Source: an uncultured Lachnospiraceae bacterium (GTDB taxonomy: Bacteria; Bacillota; Clostridia; Lachnospirales; Lachnospiraceae). Taken from it: a stretch of 59,760 bases of DNA. This document shows positions 17,281 to 26,359 of the stretch, in pieces. Both the position numbers and the translations under genes were made by a program. The stretch is taken from assembly GCA_900315735.1 (NCBI GenBank), contig ONAD01000017.1, positions 1 through 59,760 on the forward strand, read 5' to 3'. Each line of letters starts with the position of its first letter. The first letter of the stretch is position 1. The notes under the pieces are model-generated. The model was not told the DNA's origin and ran no database searches. It saw only the letters and a program-made list of their open reading frames with translations.

Positions 17281-18867
17281 ATGCAGCAGAAAGAAGAGAA
17301 AACCACAGAGCACACTGCAAAGCGTATAGCAGAACATACCGTAGAGAATACAACAACACACATCGCAGAATGCACCACAGAACACAACGATAAGATTACA
17401 ACAAGCTTGCAGGAAAATGTTGCACATTTCCAGAAAATATTTTCCGAGTGTGCAGATATTAAAATGCGAATCATGAAGATTGGGCAGAAGCAGCAGATAG
17501 CATGTATGGCAGCATACATAGAGGTGACCGGTGGCGGTGCGATTTTTGAAAAATCTCTTGTGGGAAGGCTTTTAAATGAACTGTGCCATTACAGTGAAAA
17601 GGAAGTCTATGAAAAGCTTTCACAGAATGCTCTTGGCTTATCGGATGTTACGCCTTTTGATACTTTTACAGATGCAGCGGCAGGTCTTCTGACCGGAGAT
17701 ACGATTCTTTTTATAGATGGCTATGACAAGGCATTAAAGATTCCGGATAAAGGATACCCGTCTATGGGAATTTCCGAAGTAAATTCAGAAAAGGTAATCC
17801 GTGGCTCCAATGAAGGTTTTACCGAGTCGGTCAAAGCCAATACGGCACTGGTACGAAAACGGATTCGTTCTCCGAAAGTAAAAGTAAAAGAGAAAAAAGT
17901 CGGATTGCGCAGCAAAACTAATGTGGATTTGATGTATATGGAGGATTTGATTTATCCCGGAGTCTTAGAAGAGGTAGAAAGGCGGCTTGATGGTTTTGAG
18001 ATTGACGGCGTCTTAGACAGTGGAATCATCGAACAGCTTACAGAGGAAAAATGGTATTCCCCGTTTCCACAGTTTCAGACCACCCAGCGGCCGGATCGGG
18101 CAGCTATGGCAATCTTAGAGGGAAGGGTGGTGCTGATTGCAGATAATTCGCCTATTGCACTGATTCTGCCAACGGATTACAACTCCTTCATACAGACCAG
18201 TGACGACTATTACAACCGCTGGGAAATTGCATCATTGGGAAGAGTCTTACGTTTCCTGGCTTCCTTTTTTGCTATGACATTGCCGGGACTGTATCTTGCA
18301 GTCTGTAATTTTCATACACAAATATTGCCGACGAAATTGCTGCTATCCTTTGCTGCAGCCAGACAGGGCGTGCCTTTTCCAGGAGTGGTCGAGGTGCTTT
18401 TGATGGAATTGTCCTTTGAACTGTTGCGGGAAGCGGGTGTGCGTCTTCCGGGAGCTATGGGAAATACCATAGGAATTGTGGGGGGACTGATTATCGGACA
18501 GGCGGCAGTGGAAGCAAATCTGGTCAGTCCTATCGTGGTAATTGTAGTGGCTTTTACGGCACTTTGCTCTTTTGCGATACCCAATGAAGAATTTGCAACG
18601 GCATTTCGCATCTTAAAATTTTTCTTTATTGCCATGTGTGCGTGGCTGGGCTTTTTTGGCTTTTTGGTGGCATTACTTGCGGTACTCATTCATTTGTCCC
18701 ATCTTAAGAGCTTTGGCATTCCATATCTGATGCCATTCGTGGGAGCAGATGTAACGGATTATCAGGATGAGCAGGACAGCCTGCTGCGACTGCCGTTGTA
18801 TCAATTGCGGCACAGACCGATTTTTGCAAGACGCCATAATCGTCTGCGGCTTAGGAGGAAAAAGTAA
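17281..18867 (+). CDS. gerKA: Spore germination receptor subunit A (GerKA/GerAA-like)
   Basis: A 528-aa GerA-family subunit of the inner spore membrane germinant receptor. The first 50 residues are an unusual hydrophilic stretch rich in EHT and ENTT. The soluble N-terminal domain (about 60-310) includes FIDGYDKAL, RGSNEGFTES and RIRSPKVKVK, typical of the family. Residues 310-500 carry about five membrane segments, with LPGLYLAVCNFH and RLPGAMGNTIGIVGGLIIGQ as conserved landmarks. GAGGAG precedes the ATG. It is followed 2 nt later by the B subunit and then the C subunit, the standard order. Expression is expected in the forespore, but I could not identify a convincing sigma-G promoter. Confidence 0.92.
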   Translation: MQQKEEKTTEHTAKRIAEHTVENTTTHIAECTTEHNDKITTSLQENVAHFQKIFSECADIKMRIMKIGQKQQIACMAAYIEVTGGGAIFEKSLVGRLLNELCHYSEKEVYEKLSQNALGLSDVTPFDTFTDAAAGLLTGDTILFIDGYDKALKIPDKGYPSMGISEVNSEKVIRGSNEGFTESVKANTALVRKRIRSPKVKVKEKKVGLRSKTNVDLMYMEDLIYPGVLEEVERRLDGFEIDGVLDSGIIEQLTEEKWYSPFPQFQTTQRPDRAAMAILEGRVVLIADNSPIALILPTDYNSFIQTSDDYYNRWEIASLGRVLRFLASFFAMTLPGLYLAVCNFHTQILPTKLLLSFAAARQGVPFPGVVEVLLMELSFELLREAGVRLPGAMGNTIGIVGGLIIGQAAVEANLVSPIVVIVVAFTALCSFAIPNEEFATAFRILKFFFIAMCAWLGFFGFLVALLAVLIHLSHLKSFGIPYLMPFVGADVTDYQDEQDSLLRLPLYQLRHRPIFARRHNRLRLRRKK

Positions 18868-18869
18868 TT

Positions 18870-19991
18870 ATGTTTTCAGAAAATCAGAAAATATCAGAGC
18901 GGCAGATGGCAAGGCTCCTGATTTTTGATATGTGCGGAATCAGTACGCTGCTGCTTCCGGGATTATTGGGGAAAATGCTTGGAACAGATGGCATTTTTGC
19001 AATTCTGCTGGGAGCAGTGCCGGTGTATCTATTTACTTTTCTGCCGGAGCTGCTGCAGAAAAACAGTAACACCGGCAATATCAGTAATACCGTGGAAAGT
19101 TACCCCGATATTTTAAAGAAGCAGCGAAATGGTTTTATCCGTATTTTGATGCTGGCGGTCTATGCGGTTGAGGGAATTTTATTAGCTGGATATGGCTTAT
19201 TTCTCTTAAGTGATTTAATGGTGAGTGAATTATTAAAGGACAGTTCATTTGTGCTGGCGGCAGTCCTGCTGGTGCTTCTGTGCGGCTATGGAATCTGGCA
19301 GGGTATCGAAGGGCGTGCCCGTGTGTATGAAATCCTGTTCTGGTTTGTATTTCTTCCCCTTATCTTAATGTTGCTTCTGGCAACAAAAGATGTCAATACG
19401 ATTTACTGGACTCCGGTAATGATGCATTCTCTGGGAAGTTTTTTGAAAGGCATGGCGGTAGTAGTGCTCCTTTATGGCACACTGGCATTCGTATTATTTT
19501 TGCAGCCCTACCTTGCAAATGATGTCCGCGTGGGACGGACATGCCGAAAAAGTCTTTGTGTTACAGTAATTTTTAATGCCGCAATCTATCTGATTACACT
19601 TGGTATTTTTGGCAGTGGCATGCTGCCCAAAATGAAATATCCGGCGATTACATTGATGAGCATGATAAAACTGCCCGGAGGCTTCTTCGAGCGGCAGGAT
19701 GCTTTTATGGTAGCAATCTGGTTCTTTACGATTTATGCATTTATCAATACCGGGATGTTCTATGCCTCGGATTTGCTGAAAGCTGTGTGTCAAAAGGGAA
19801 AGCAGCAAAATAAAGAAAAATTGATAATACCGCTGGTAATGTTTTTTACATTTGCGGTTACATTACTTTTTTACCGGTTACCGGAGTGGAAAACGATATT
19901 TATATGGATTCAGGCAATTGCATTTCTGTCATTGGCGGTGATTTTTCCACTATGCATCGGAAGAATAAGCAAATGCATGAAAAAAAGATAG
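18870..19991 (+). CDS. gerKB: Spore germination receptor subunit B (GerKB-like)
   Basis: A 373-aa protein with about ten membrane-spanning segments, of the amino-acid permease-like GerAB/ArcD family. It begins with the family phrase KISERQMARLLIFDMCGISTLLLPG. In known receptors this subunit forms the germinant-binding pocket in the inner spore membrane. The gene starts 2 nt after gerKA and ends 27 nt before the start of gerKC. Length is normal. The germinant cannot be predicted from the sequence. Confidence 0.9.
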   Translation: MFSENQKISERQMARLLIFDMCGISTLLLPGLLGKMLGTDGIFAILLGAVPVYLFTFLPELLQKNSNTGNISNTVESYPDILKKQRNGFIRILMLAVYAVEGILLAGYGLFLLSDLMVSELLKDSSFVLAAVLLVLLCGYGIWQGIEGRARVYEILFWFVFLPLILMLLLATKDVNTIYWTPVMMHSLGSFLKGMAVVVLLYGTLAFVLFLQPYLANDVRVGRTCRKSLCVTVIFNAAIYLITLGIFGSGMLPKMKYPAITLMSMIKLPGGFFERQDAFMVAIWFFTIYAFINTGMFYASDLLKAVCQKGKQQNKEKLIIPLVMFFTFAVTLLFYRLPEWKTIFIWIQAIAFLSLAVIFPLCIGRISKCMKKR

Positions 19992-20018
19992 TGGAAAAGA
20001 ATGACGGAAAGGAGCAGC

Positions 20019-21158
20019 ATGAAAAATAGAATCGTGACAATTGCTTTTGCTATATTTTTAGCAGTCTTATGCCTTGGCGGTTGTGGAAACACAGAGCTGG
20101 AGGAACGGAATTTTCCACTGGCAGTAGCGGTGACTGGGACAGAGGAGAATTATCAGATGGCATTCGGCTTTGAGCAGCTTAAGGATGTGGCAGATGAGAA
20201 AAGTGAAAAAGAGAATACGTCGGTACTTCTGGCAGAGGGAAAGGACTGCATGGAGCTGTTTTTGCATGCGGATGGGGAAAATCCGGGAGAGATGGACTAT
20301 AATCATCTGAAGGCACTGATTCTAAGCCGGTCACTTTTGGAGAATGAAGAGCAGCTGGGGACATTTCTTGGCTATTTGGAAGAGGAAAATCTTTTTTCAA
20401 GAAATACACTGCTTTTCGCTACCGATGATGAACCGGAGCAGGTGATGGAGATGGATGCAGTTTTAAAAGAGCCGGTAGGAACCTATCTCAATGAAAGAAT
20501 TGCGTCAGATGAGCGTCTGAAAAATAGTGAAGCAGTTACTCTGGGCAGTTTGTTTCGCATCTGGGAAAATGAAAACGAAAACCTCTGGATTCCCTGTATT
20601 ACCTGTGGAGAAGATAAAATTATACTGGAAGAATATTACCTGATGCAGGGACGGACGGCAGCAGGCAAAGTTGACCGGGAAACGGGAGAACTGGCTTTGC
20701 TTTCCGAACAGAAGATGAAAAGCTACAGCATTTCGCTTGGAGAGGCAGAAAGTGTAACACTTAGTAATTTGTGTTGCAGCTATGCATTTACAGAGCAGGA
20801 TGACCATGTGACGGAAATCGTTACAATAAAGGCAGATGGCCAGTATCAGGGGAATAAAGAACTGTTGCAGAAAACAAATCGCCGGAATGAAAGGGCGGAG
20901 AACCGGCATACAAAAAGTCAGGATGAAAATGCACTGCTGGAAGTGGAAGCAGAAATAGAGCAGACCCTGGAAGAGAAAATGGATGCCATGACAGAAAAAT
21001 TGCAGCAGAATCAGAACGCAGATGGAACAAACAGCTATTATAAATTGGGTGGATATGCAAGGGATATTTATTTGCAGTATCAGAAGGATTGGAGCGGTTA
21101 CCGGAAAAACCTGACAGTAGAATATTATTGGGATGTCACACTGGTGACATCTCCGTAG
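20019..21158 (+). CDS. gerKC: Spore germination receptor lipoprotein C (GerKC-like)
   Basis: A 379-aa Ger(x)C-family lipoprotein. The signal peptide ends in the lipobox LGGC, which would be lipidated at Cys, followed by NTELEERNFPLAVAV, the family's opening beta strand. It has three soluble domains and is expected on the outer face of the inner spore membrane with GerKA and GerKB. I chose the ATG at 20019, 4 nt after AAGGAG; the ATG at 20001 lies before this site. The middle contains an acidic helical stretch (EVEAEIEQTLEEKMDAMTEK). It closes the operon; a long non-coding gap follows. Confidence 0.9.
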   Translation: MKNRIVTIAFAIFLAVLCLGGCGNTELEERNFPLAVAVTGTEENYQMAFGFEQLKDVADEKSEKENTSVLLAEGKDCMELFLHADGENPGEMDYNHLKALILSRSLLENEEQLGTFLGYLEEENLFSRNTLLFATDDEPEQVMEMDAVLKEPVGTYLNERIASDERLKNSEAVTLGSLFRIWENENENLWIPCITCGEDKIILEEYYLMQGRTAAGKVDRETGELALLSEQKMKSYSISLGEAESVTLSNLCCSYAFTEQDDHVTEIVTIKADGQYQGNKELLQKTNRRNERAENRHTKSQDENALLEVEAEIEQTLEEKMDAMTEKLQQNQNADGTNSYYKLGGYARDIYLQYQKDWSGYRKNLTVEYYWDVTLVTSP

Positions 21159-21248
21159 GATGCATGATAGCGGTGATGTTGGCAACATCTTCACAGGGTG
21201 TTTAACTCTGGTGATGCTGACGGCAGTCTAAATTTTATTTGACTCAGA

Positions 21249-21443
21249 TTGGGCAAAAACGGGAAGATTACGCTATTTTTTACCCAAAAGGAGTTGCACT
21301 GAGAAGCAAAATTACCGTTATTTTCTTAAAAATGGGTAAAAATGATACATTTTCATTGAATTTTACCCAAAATGAAAAGGATTTTGCAATAGCAGCAGTG
21401 AGGATTGGGTAAGAAAGATGCATTTTCATCATATTTTGCCCAA
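21249..21443 (+). repeat. Three tandem hairpin repeats
   Basis: Inside a 513-nt gene-free gap lie three inverted repeats with the same arms: 21249-21287 (TTGGGCAAAAA with TTTTTACCCAA), 21333-21369 (TGGGTAAAA with TTTTACCCA, plus inner AATGA/TCATT) and 21405-21443 (TTGGGTAA with TTGCCCAA, plus inner GATG/CATC). Starts are 84 and 72 nt apart. The arm sequences vary while staying complementary or wobble-paired. No open frame crosses the region. Confidence 0.65.
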
Positions 21444-21567
21444 AGCTACTTCTCCAGCAACTTTCACCAGAAGATATGAGAGCCAGCAGCCTTTACAGCT
21501 GGAATTTCCCCCAACAGCTTCCTATCAAGAACTTCCACAGTCACTTCCACATTTAATATATAGAAAT

Positions 21568-21595
21568 GTATAAAAAAGAAAAATTCGGTTATATT
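21568..21595 (+). promoter_or_regulatory. Sigma-F-like promoter of spoIIR
   Basis: GTATA at 21568-21572, a 14-bp spacer, and GGTTATATT at 21587-21595, which fits the -10 pattern GGnnAnAnT. It lies 77 nt before the ATG. In Bacillus subtilis spoIIR is a sigma-F gene, so the match is in the expected place, but the spacer is at the short end. Confidence 0.45.
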
Positions 21596-21671
21596 CCAGA
21601 TAGAAAGCCAGAAAAATATAGCTAAAGAAAGCGTAGCAGAGAAAATCAGAAATGAGAAAAGGAGCTTTATC

Positions 21672-22313
21672 ATGAAAGAATATAACCGAAAAAAATTATA
21701 TGTAAAAAAGGCGTTGTTCTATGGCATGCTGTTATTGCTATTGGTATTTACGGCAGGCAGTGCGAAAAAGGCATATGAGGGGCGCAGAATGCAGGAGGAG
21801 ATTGCAGAAAAGATTCTGCGTTTCCATGTCCGGGCAAACAGTGATGGGGAAGAAGACCAGGAGCTGAAGCTTAAGGTGCGGGATGCTGTGGGAAAAGAGA
21901 TGGGAGAACTGTTGCGGGACGCAGAGACAGCTGAAGAAAGCAGCCGGATTGCAAGAGAGCATTTCCCGGAAATCATACATATTGCAAAGGAAGTTATCCG
22001 GCAGGAAGGCTATGATTATCCGGTAGGAGTGAAAATGTCTTCTGTGGAGTTTCCGGTAAAGACCTACGGCAGTTATACATTTCCGGCAGGAACGTATCAG
22101 GCACTGGAAGTGATTATTGGGGCAGGCATGGGACATAACTGGTGGTGTGTCATGTATCCGAATATGTGCTTTGAGGGAAGTGTCTATGAAGTGGTGGATG
22201 ACAAATCGGAAAAAGTGTTGAAGGATACCTTAAGCGAGGCGGAGTACCAGTCCCTGATGGAAGAGAAGAATTATAAGATTTCATGGAAATGGCTGGATTT
22301 CTGGGATAAATAG
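21672..22313 (+). CDS. spoIIR: Stage II sporulation protein R
   Basis: A 213-aa secreted signalling protein. In sporulation it is made in the forespore and triggers SpoIIGA in the mother cell to process pro-sigma-E. Residues 14-32 are a single N-terminal membrane or signal segment (FYGMLLLLLVFTAGSA). The family core follows: ILRFHVRANSDGEEDQELKL, VGVKMSSVEFPVKTYG and GHNWWCVMYPNMCF, the strongly conserved C-terminal motif. AAAGGAG precedes the ATG. A sigma-F-like promoter lies 77 nt upstream. The gene shows that the host can sporulate. Confidence 0.93.
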   Translation: MKEYNRKKLYVKKALFYGMLLLLLVFTAGSAKKAYEGRRMQEEIAEKILRFHVRANSDGEEDQELKLKVRDAVGKEMGELLRDAETAEESSRIAREHFPEIIHIAKEVIRQEGYDYPVGVKMSSVEFPVKTYGSYTFPAGTYQALEVIIGAGMGHNWWCVMYPNMCFEGSVYEVVDDKSEKVLKDTLSEAEYQSLMEEKNYKISWKWLDFWDK

Positions 22314-22353
22314 TGCTATACTGACCTGGATTTCTATAGAAGGAGCGGATTAG

Positions 22354-22800
22354 ATGACAAAAGATGTAATCGTATCAATCAGTGGATTGCAGATGCCGGC
22401 AGAGGGCGAATCAGAGCCGGTTGAAGTAATTACGGTAGGGGATTATTACCAGAAAAACGGAAAACATTATGTGCTGTATGAAGAAGTCAATGAAGGCTTT
22501 GAGGGCAGCACAAAGAATATAATCAAAATGCAGGACAATTGCATTGATATTACGAAAAAGGGAGTGTCCAATGTACATATGGTTTTTGAAAAGAACCGGA
22601 AAAATATGTCCTATTATGGAACTCCATTTGGAAATCTTCTGATTGGAATTGATGCAAAGGATATCAAGCTGCAGGAGACAGACAGCTGCATTGATGTGCA
22701 GATAGATTATGCCCTGGAAGTAAATTATGAGCATCTGGCAGACTGCACCATTAAGATGAAGATTGCTTCAAAAGAAAAAGGCGAATTCAGTCTTGCGTAA
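22354..22800 (+). CDS. DUF1934 (YwiB-like) beta-barrel protein
   Basis: A 148-aa cytoplasmic protein of the DUF1934 family, predicted to be a small calycin-like beta barrel. Recognisable features are KDVIVSISGLQ at the start, YYQKNGKHYVLYEE, TKNIIKMQDN, YYGTPFGNLLIGIDAKDI and a repetitive C-terminal strand pattern (DVQIDYALEVNYEHLADCTI). Function is unknown in all members. AAGGAG lies 9 nt before the ATG. It follows spoIIR by 40 nt and may share its transcript. Confidence 0.85.
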   Translation: MTKDVIVSISGLQMPAEGESEPVEVITVGDYYQKNGKHYVLYEEVNEGFEGSTKNIIKMQDNCIDITKKGVSNVHMVFEKNRKNMSYYGTPFGNLLIGIDAKDIKLQETDSCIDVQIDYALEVNYEHLADCTIKMKIASKEKGEFSLA

Positions 22801-22816
22801 ATCCGGAAAATAGGAT

Positions 22817-22935
22817 GGCAGCTTCTTACGGATGTTTGGCAACTACGAGAAACACGCTTTGCGAGTTTCTCGAGTTATCGCGGTGCTCGCCAAATCTGCA
22901 TGCAAGCATGTGATTTTTCTCGCTACTCGCGTAAA
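22817..22935 (-). repeat. Dispersed intergenic repeat, copy B
   Basis: Same family as the element at 17132, on the opposite strand. Read on the minus strand it starts TTTACGCGAGTAGCGAGAAA directly after the terminator T-run of the 22975 gene, contains a short palindromic insert (CATGCTTGCATG), then the GGCGAGCACCGCGATAACTC block and the CAAAGCGTGTTTCTCGTAG block, and ends with CATCCGTAAGAAGCTGCC. Confidence 0.8.
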
Positions 22936-22942
22936 TAAAAAT

Positions 22943-22966
22943 AGAGCTGGGTGAAAACCCAGCTCT
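22943..22966 (-). terminator. Terminator of the 22975 gene
   Basis: AGAGCTGGGT and ACCCAGCTCT make a perfect 10-bp stem with a GAAA/TTTC loop. The T-rich tract (ATTTTTATTT) follows on the minus strand, just before repeat copy B. Confidence 0.85.
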
Positions 22967-22974
22967 TACTATTT

Positions 22975-23427
22975 CTATTTACCGGCTTTTTCTTTTAACT
23001 TTGCCATAAAGCCTTTTTTCTTTTTGGCAGGCGCTTCGATAGGACCGCGCATTCCTTTTACTGCGGTAATGTAAAGCCCGCTGACAGTAGCTTTTACTTC
23101 CTTCTTAACCGGAACGGAATCAAAAATCTGTCCGTCACAGATTAAAGTCATAACCTTTGGACCAACCTTTGCTTTGACGATTGGAAGCTTGGAACGACGG
23201 AGCATTTTCGGGGTCTGGGCAATGACATTTGCCGGAAGACCGGAATCTTTAAGCCGTATCTTCTTCTTATCGATAATCAGCATGGAAATGGTCTGTGCTG
23301 CTGCTGCAATCTGGGCATCCTGTTCTTCTTTCTTTTTCTGAGCTCGTTTGCCCACAAAATAAAGAACAATCAGGGCAATAATCATAATAATCAGTATTGT
23401 TAATAATACAATCGCAAATTTTGGCAC
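22975..23427 (-). CDS. Membrane-anchored hypothetical protein, 150 aa
   Basis: A 150-aa protein with one N-terminal membrane helix (residues 5-25, IVLLTILIIMIIALIVLYFV) and a basic soluble domain predicted to face the cytoplasm. The domain contains MLIIDKKKIRLKDSGLP, KLPIVKAKVGPKVMTLICDG and VKATVSGLYIT. The last 20 residues are lysine-rich. I do not recognise a named family, although proteins of this kind are common in Lachnospiraceae. GGAGG precedes the ATG and a strong terminator follows, so it is a single-gene unit. Confidence 0.75.
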   Translation of the reverse strand: MPKFAIVLLTILIIMIIALIVLYFVGKRAQKKKEEQDAQIAAAAQTISMLIIDKKKIRLKDSGLPANVIAQTPKMLRRSKLPIVKAKVGPKVMTLICDGQIFDSVPVKKEVKATVSGLYITAVKGMRGPIEAPAKKKKGFMAKLKEKAGK

Positions 23428-23609
23428 GATGAAAACCTCCTTAAGTAAAATCCAAATATGATTGTATCATTGATTGGCAGGATTGACAACCTGCAAATGC
23501 GAAAAATTCTATGAAAAGCTTTTATTTTCGGTGAAAATGTGGTATCTTTAGAAAGTATGACTGACTGGAAAAATCCAGCCTTTGAATGAAAGACAGAAGG
23601 GAAATAAAT

Positions 23610-24803
23610 ATGAAGAAGAAAATAGTAGCAGTATTGTTATGCCTGACACTGGCATTTTCAGTAACCGGCTGTGGAAAAGACAAGAAAAGTGAATCGGTAG
23701 AGAATACAGAGAGCACAGAAGTGGTATCCAGTGCGGCAATTGATTTTGACCCGCTTGATTATGTGGAACTGGGCGATTATATGGGATTGTCAGTAGCTTT
23801 GACAGACGATTATTCCGTAAGTGATGATGATGTGAAGACTTTTATTGAGAATAGCGTAATTACCAACTATCCATACTATGTAGATACGGATAAAACAGTG
23901 GTAGAGGATGGAGATGCTGTAAATATCGATTATGAAGGATTAAAAGATGGCGTGGCATTCAGCGGTGGAACTGCAACAGATACGGTCTTAGAGATTGGAA
24001 GCAATACATTTATTGACGGCTTCGAAGAAGGACTGATCGGTGCAAAAGTAGGGGATAAAGTAACCTTGAATCTTACATTCCCGGAAAACTATAAAAATAC
24101 AGATCTGGCAGGACAGGCAGTTGTGTTTAATGTAACCATCAATAAAATCGTTGAGAAGCAGGATATTACTTATGACAATATGACAGATGAATATGTGGCA
24201 TATGTCAATGCGAAAGCCAGCCTTGGCTATGATACGGTAGATGAGATGAAGGCAGATGCACGCAATTATCTGGAATCTTCTAAGGAATCTTCCAAGAAAT
24301 CTGCAATCCGCTCTGCTGTTATGGACAAGTTAGGAGAGGTATGTACCGTAAAGGAACTTCCGGATGGACTTCTGGATGCCCGTATGGAAGAAGTAATGGC
24401 ACAGTATGAATCCTATTACTGCAGCGATGGAAGCAGCCTTAAGGATTATGTGGAAAATACAGCAAATCAGGATTATGATGAATTTGTAAGCAATGTAACG
24501 GACGAAGTGACATCAGATCTTAAGACACAGATGATTTTAGAGGCAATTGCAGAAAAGGAAGGCATTGAGTTTGACCAGGATGGCTTTGACAGCTACGTTG
24601 GAAATCTTATGAGCAATTACAGCTACAGCGATGAATCCACATTATACAAATCATATGGATTGAGCGCAGACAGCGGAAAAGAATATTTAAAGAAAGTATA
24701 TGTATGCAATCTGGCACTTCAGAAAGTAGTCGACAGTGCAACTGTTGAAGATGAGGCAGGAACAGAAAATGTTACAGATACTGAATTAAATACAGAAAAC
24801 TAA
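23610..24803 (+). CDS. Trigger-factor-like FKBP peptidyl-prolyl isomerase lipoprotein
   Basis: A 397-aa exported lipoprotein: the signal peptide ends in the lipobox VTGC. Residues 75-185 are an FKBP-type isomerase domain (DGDAVNIDYEGLKDG, DGFEEGLIGAKVGDKVTLNL, FPENY). Residues 190-370 match the helical C-terminal chaperone domain of trigger factor. The N-terminal ribosome-binding domain of cytoplasmic trigger factor is replaced by the lipid anchor, so it probably assists folding of secreted proteins outside the membrane. I chose the ATG at 23610 because it begins MKKKIVAVLLCL, a standard signal; an upstream ATG at 23586 would add a charged extension. asnS follows after 39 nt. Confidence 0.88.
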   Translation: MKKKIVAVLLCLTLAFSVTGCGKDKKSESVENTESTEVVSSAAIDFDPLDYVELGDYMGLSVALTDDYSVSDDDVKTFIENSVITNYPYYVDTDKTVVEDGDAVNIDYEGLKDGVAFSGGTATDTVLEIGSNTFIDGFEEGLIGAKVGDKVTLNLTFPENYKNTDLAGQAVVFNVTINKIVEKQDITYDNMTDEYVAYVNAKASLGYDTVDEMKADARNYLESSKESSKKSAIRSAVMDKLGEVCTVKELPDGLLDARMEEVMAQYESYYCSDGSSLKDYVENTANQDYDEFVSNVTDEVTSDLKTQMILEAIAEKEGIEFDQDGFDSYVGNLMSNYSYSDESTLYKSYGLSADSGKEYLKKVYVCNLALQKVVDSATVEDEAGTENVTDTELNTEN

Positions 24804-24842
24804 AAAGGATTAGAAAATTTTTTATCTAAGGGGGATAGAAAA

Positions 24843-26234
24843 ATGGAACTTGTTGACATCAGAGATTTATTTCACCATCAGGAAGATTATGTGGGTAAGA
24901 AGATTACCGTCGGAGGCTGGGTAAGAAGTAACCGTAATTCTAAAAACTTCGGATTTATCGTAGTAAATGACGGAACTTTCTTTGAGCCACTGCAGGTAGT
25001 ATATGCAGACGGGCTGGAGAATTTTCAGGAACTTACCAAAATTAATGTTGGTGCAGCTATTGCTGTTACCGGAGTGCTGGAGGCTACACCGGAAGCAAAG
25101 CAGCCATTCGAAATTCAGGCAGAGGAAATCGTAATTGAAGGCGCATCTGCACCGGATTATCCGTTACAGAAGAAACGTCACAGCTTCGAATATTTAAGAA
25201 CTATTTCACATTTAAGACCACGTACCAATACCTTTGAGGCAGTATTCCGTGTACGTTCCCTGATTGCATATGCAATTCATAAGTTCTTTCAGGAGAGGGA
25301 CTTTGTCTATGTACACACTCCGCTGATTACCGGAAGTGACTGTGAGGGTGCGGGAGAAATGTTCCAGGTTACTACTATGGATTTAAATAACATTCCACAC
25401 AAGGAAGACGGAAGCATTGATTATACACAGGATTTCTTTGGAAAACCAACCAATCTTACCGTAAGTGGACAGTTAAATGGAGAGACCTTTGCGCTGGCGT
25501 TCAAAAATATTTATACCTTTGGACCAACCTTCAGGGCAGAGAATTCCAATACTACAAGACATGCTGCAGAGTTCTGGATGATTGAGCCGGAAATCGCATT
25601 TGCAGATCTGGAAGATGACATGGTACTGGCAGAGAGCATGTTAAAATATATCATTTCCTATGTTATGGAACATGCACCGGAAGAAATGCAGTTCTTTAAT
25701 TCCTTCGTAGACAAGGGACTGATTGAGCGGCTGAATAATGTATTACATTCCGATTTCGCAAGAGTGACTTATACAGAAGCCATTGAACTTCTGGAGAAGA
25801 ATAATGATAAATTTGATTACAAGGTATCCTGGGGCTGCGACCTTCAGACCGAGCATGAGCGTTTCTTAACCGAGCAGGTTTTCAAGAGACCGGTATTCGT
25901 AACAGATTATCCAAAGGAAATCAAAGCTTTCTATATGAAACTCAATGAAGATGGCAAGACAGTTGCAGCAGTTGACTGTCTGGTACCGGGAATCGGAGAA
26001 ATCATCGGAGGAAGCCAGAGAGAGGATGACTACGATAAATTATTAGAAAGAATCCATGAACTTGGATTAAAAGAGGAAGATTACAGCTTCTATCTTGATT
26101 TGCGTAAATATGGTTCTGCAAGACATGCAGGATTCGGACTTGGATTTGAAAGATGCGTTATGTATCTTACCGGTATGGCAAACATCCGTGATGTCATTCC
26201 GTTCCCAAGAACCGTTAAGACCTGCGAGCTGTAA
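24843..26234 (+). CDS. asnS: Asparaginyl-tRNA synthetase
   Basis: A 463-aa class IIb aminoacyl-tRNA synthetase that charges tRNA-Asn. The N-terminal OB fold ([20 protein letters not shown]) binds the anticodon. The catalytic core shows motif 1 ([20 protein letters not shown]), motif 2 ([20 protein letters not shown]) and motif 3 near the C-terminus ([15 protein letters not shown]). The AENSNT and related residues favour AsnRS over AspRS. AGGGGG precedes the start. Only 39 nt separate it from the preceding gene, so there is no room for a T-box leader. A hairpin terminator follows at 26273. Confidence 0.95.
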   Translation: MELVDIRDLFHHQEDYVGKKITVGGWVRSNRNSKNFGFIVVNDGTFFEPLQVVYADGLENFQELTKINVGAAIAVTGVLEATPEAKQPFEIQAEEIVIEGASAPDYPLQKKRHSFEYLRTISHLRPRTNTFEAVFRVRSLIAYAIHKFFQERDFVYVHTPLITGSDCEGAGEMFQVTTMDLNNIPHKEDGSIDYTQDFFGKPTNLTVSGQLNGETFALAFKNIYTFGPTFRAENSNTTRHAAEFWMIEPEIAFADLEDDMVLAESMLKYIISYVMEHAPEEMQFFNSFVDKGLIERLNNVLHSDFARVTYTEAIELLEKNNDKFDYKVSWGCDLQTEHERFLTEQVFKRPVFVTDYPKEIKAFYMKLNEDGKTVAAVDCLVPGIGEIIGGSQREDDYDKLLERIHELGLKEEDYSFYLDLRKYGSARHAGFGLGFERCVMYLTGMANIRDVIPFPRTVKTCEL

Positions 26235-26272
26235 GAAAAAGCAGTTTGCAAGAAGAAAAAGTGAAGTAAAAG

Positions 26273-26315
26273 AAAGACCGATTCCAAAGATAAATCTTTG
26301 AAACCGGTCTTTTTG
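26273..26315 (+). terminator. Terminator of asnS
   Basis: AAAGACCG and CGGTCTTT pair, with an inner CAAAGA/TCTTTG stem, followed by a T-run. Confidence 0.8.
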
Positions 26316-26317
26316 CA

Positions 26318-26355
26318 TTTACGCGAGAAACGCACAAAGCGTGTTTCTCGTGGTT
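26318..26355 (+). repeat. Dispersed intergenic repeat, copy D (short)
   Basis: TTTACGCGAGAAACG then CAAAGCGTGTTTCTCG: only the outer blocks of the family are present, again starting just after a terminator T-run. Confidence 0.65.
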
Positions 26356-26359
26356 ATGT

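Noticed and set aside
24804..24842. T-box leader for asnS
   Set aside because: Only 39 nt separate asnS from the preceding gene, and no T-box motif (TGGNACC-type) or terminator is present.
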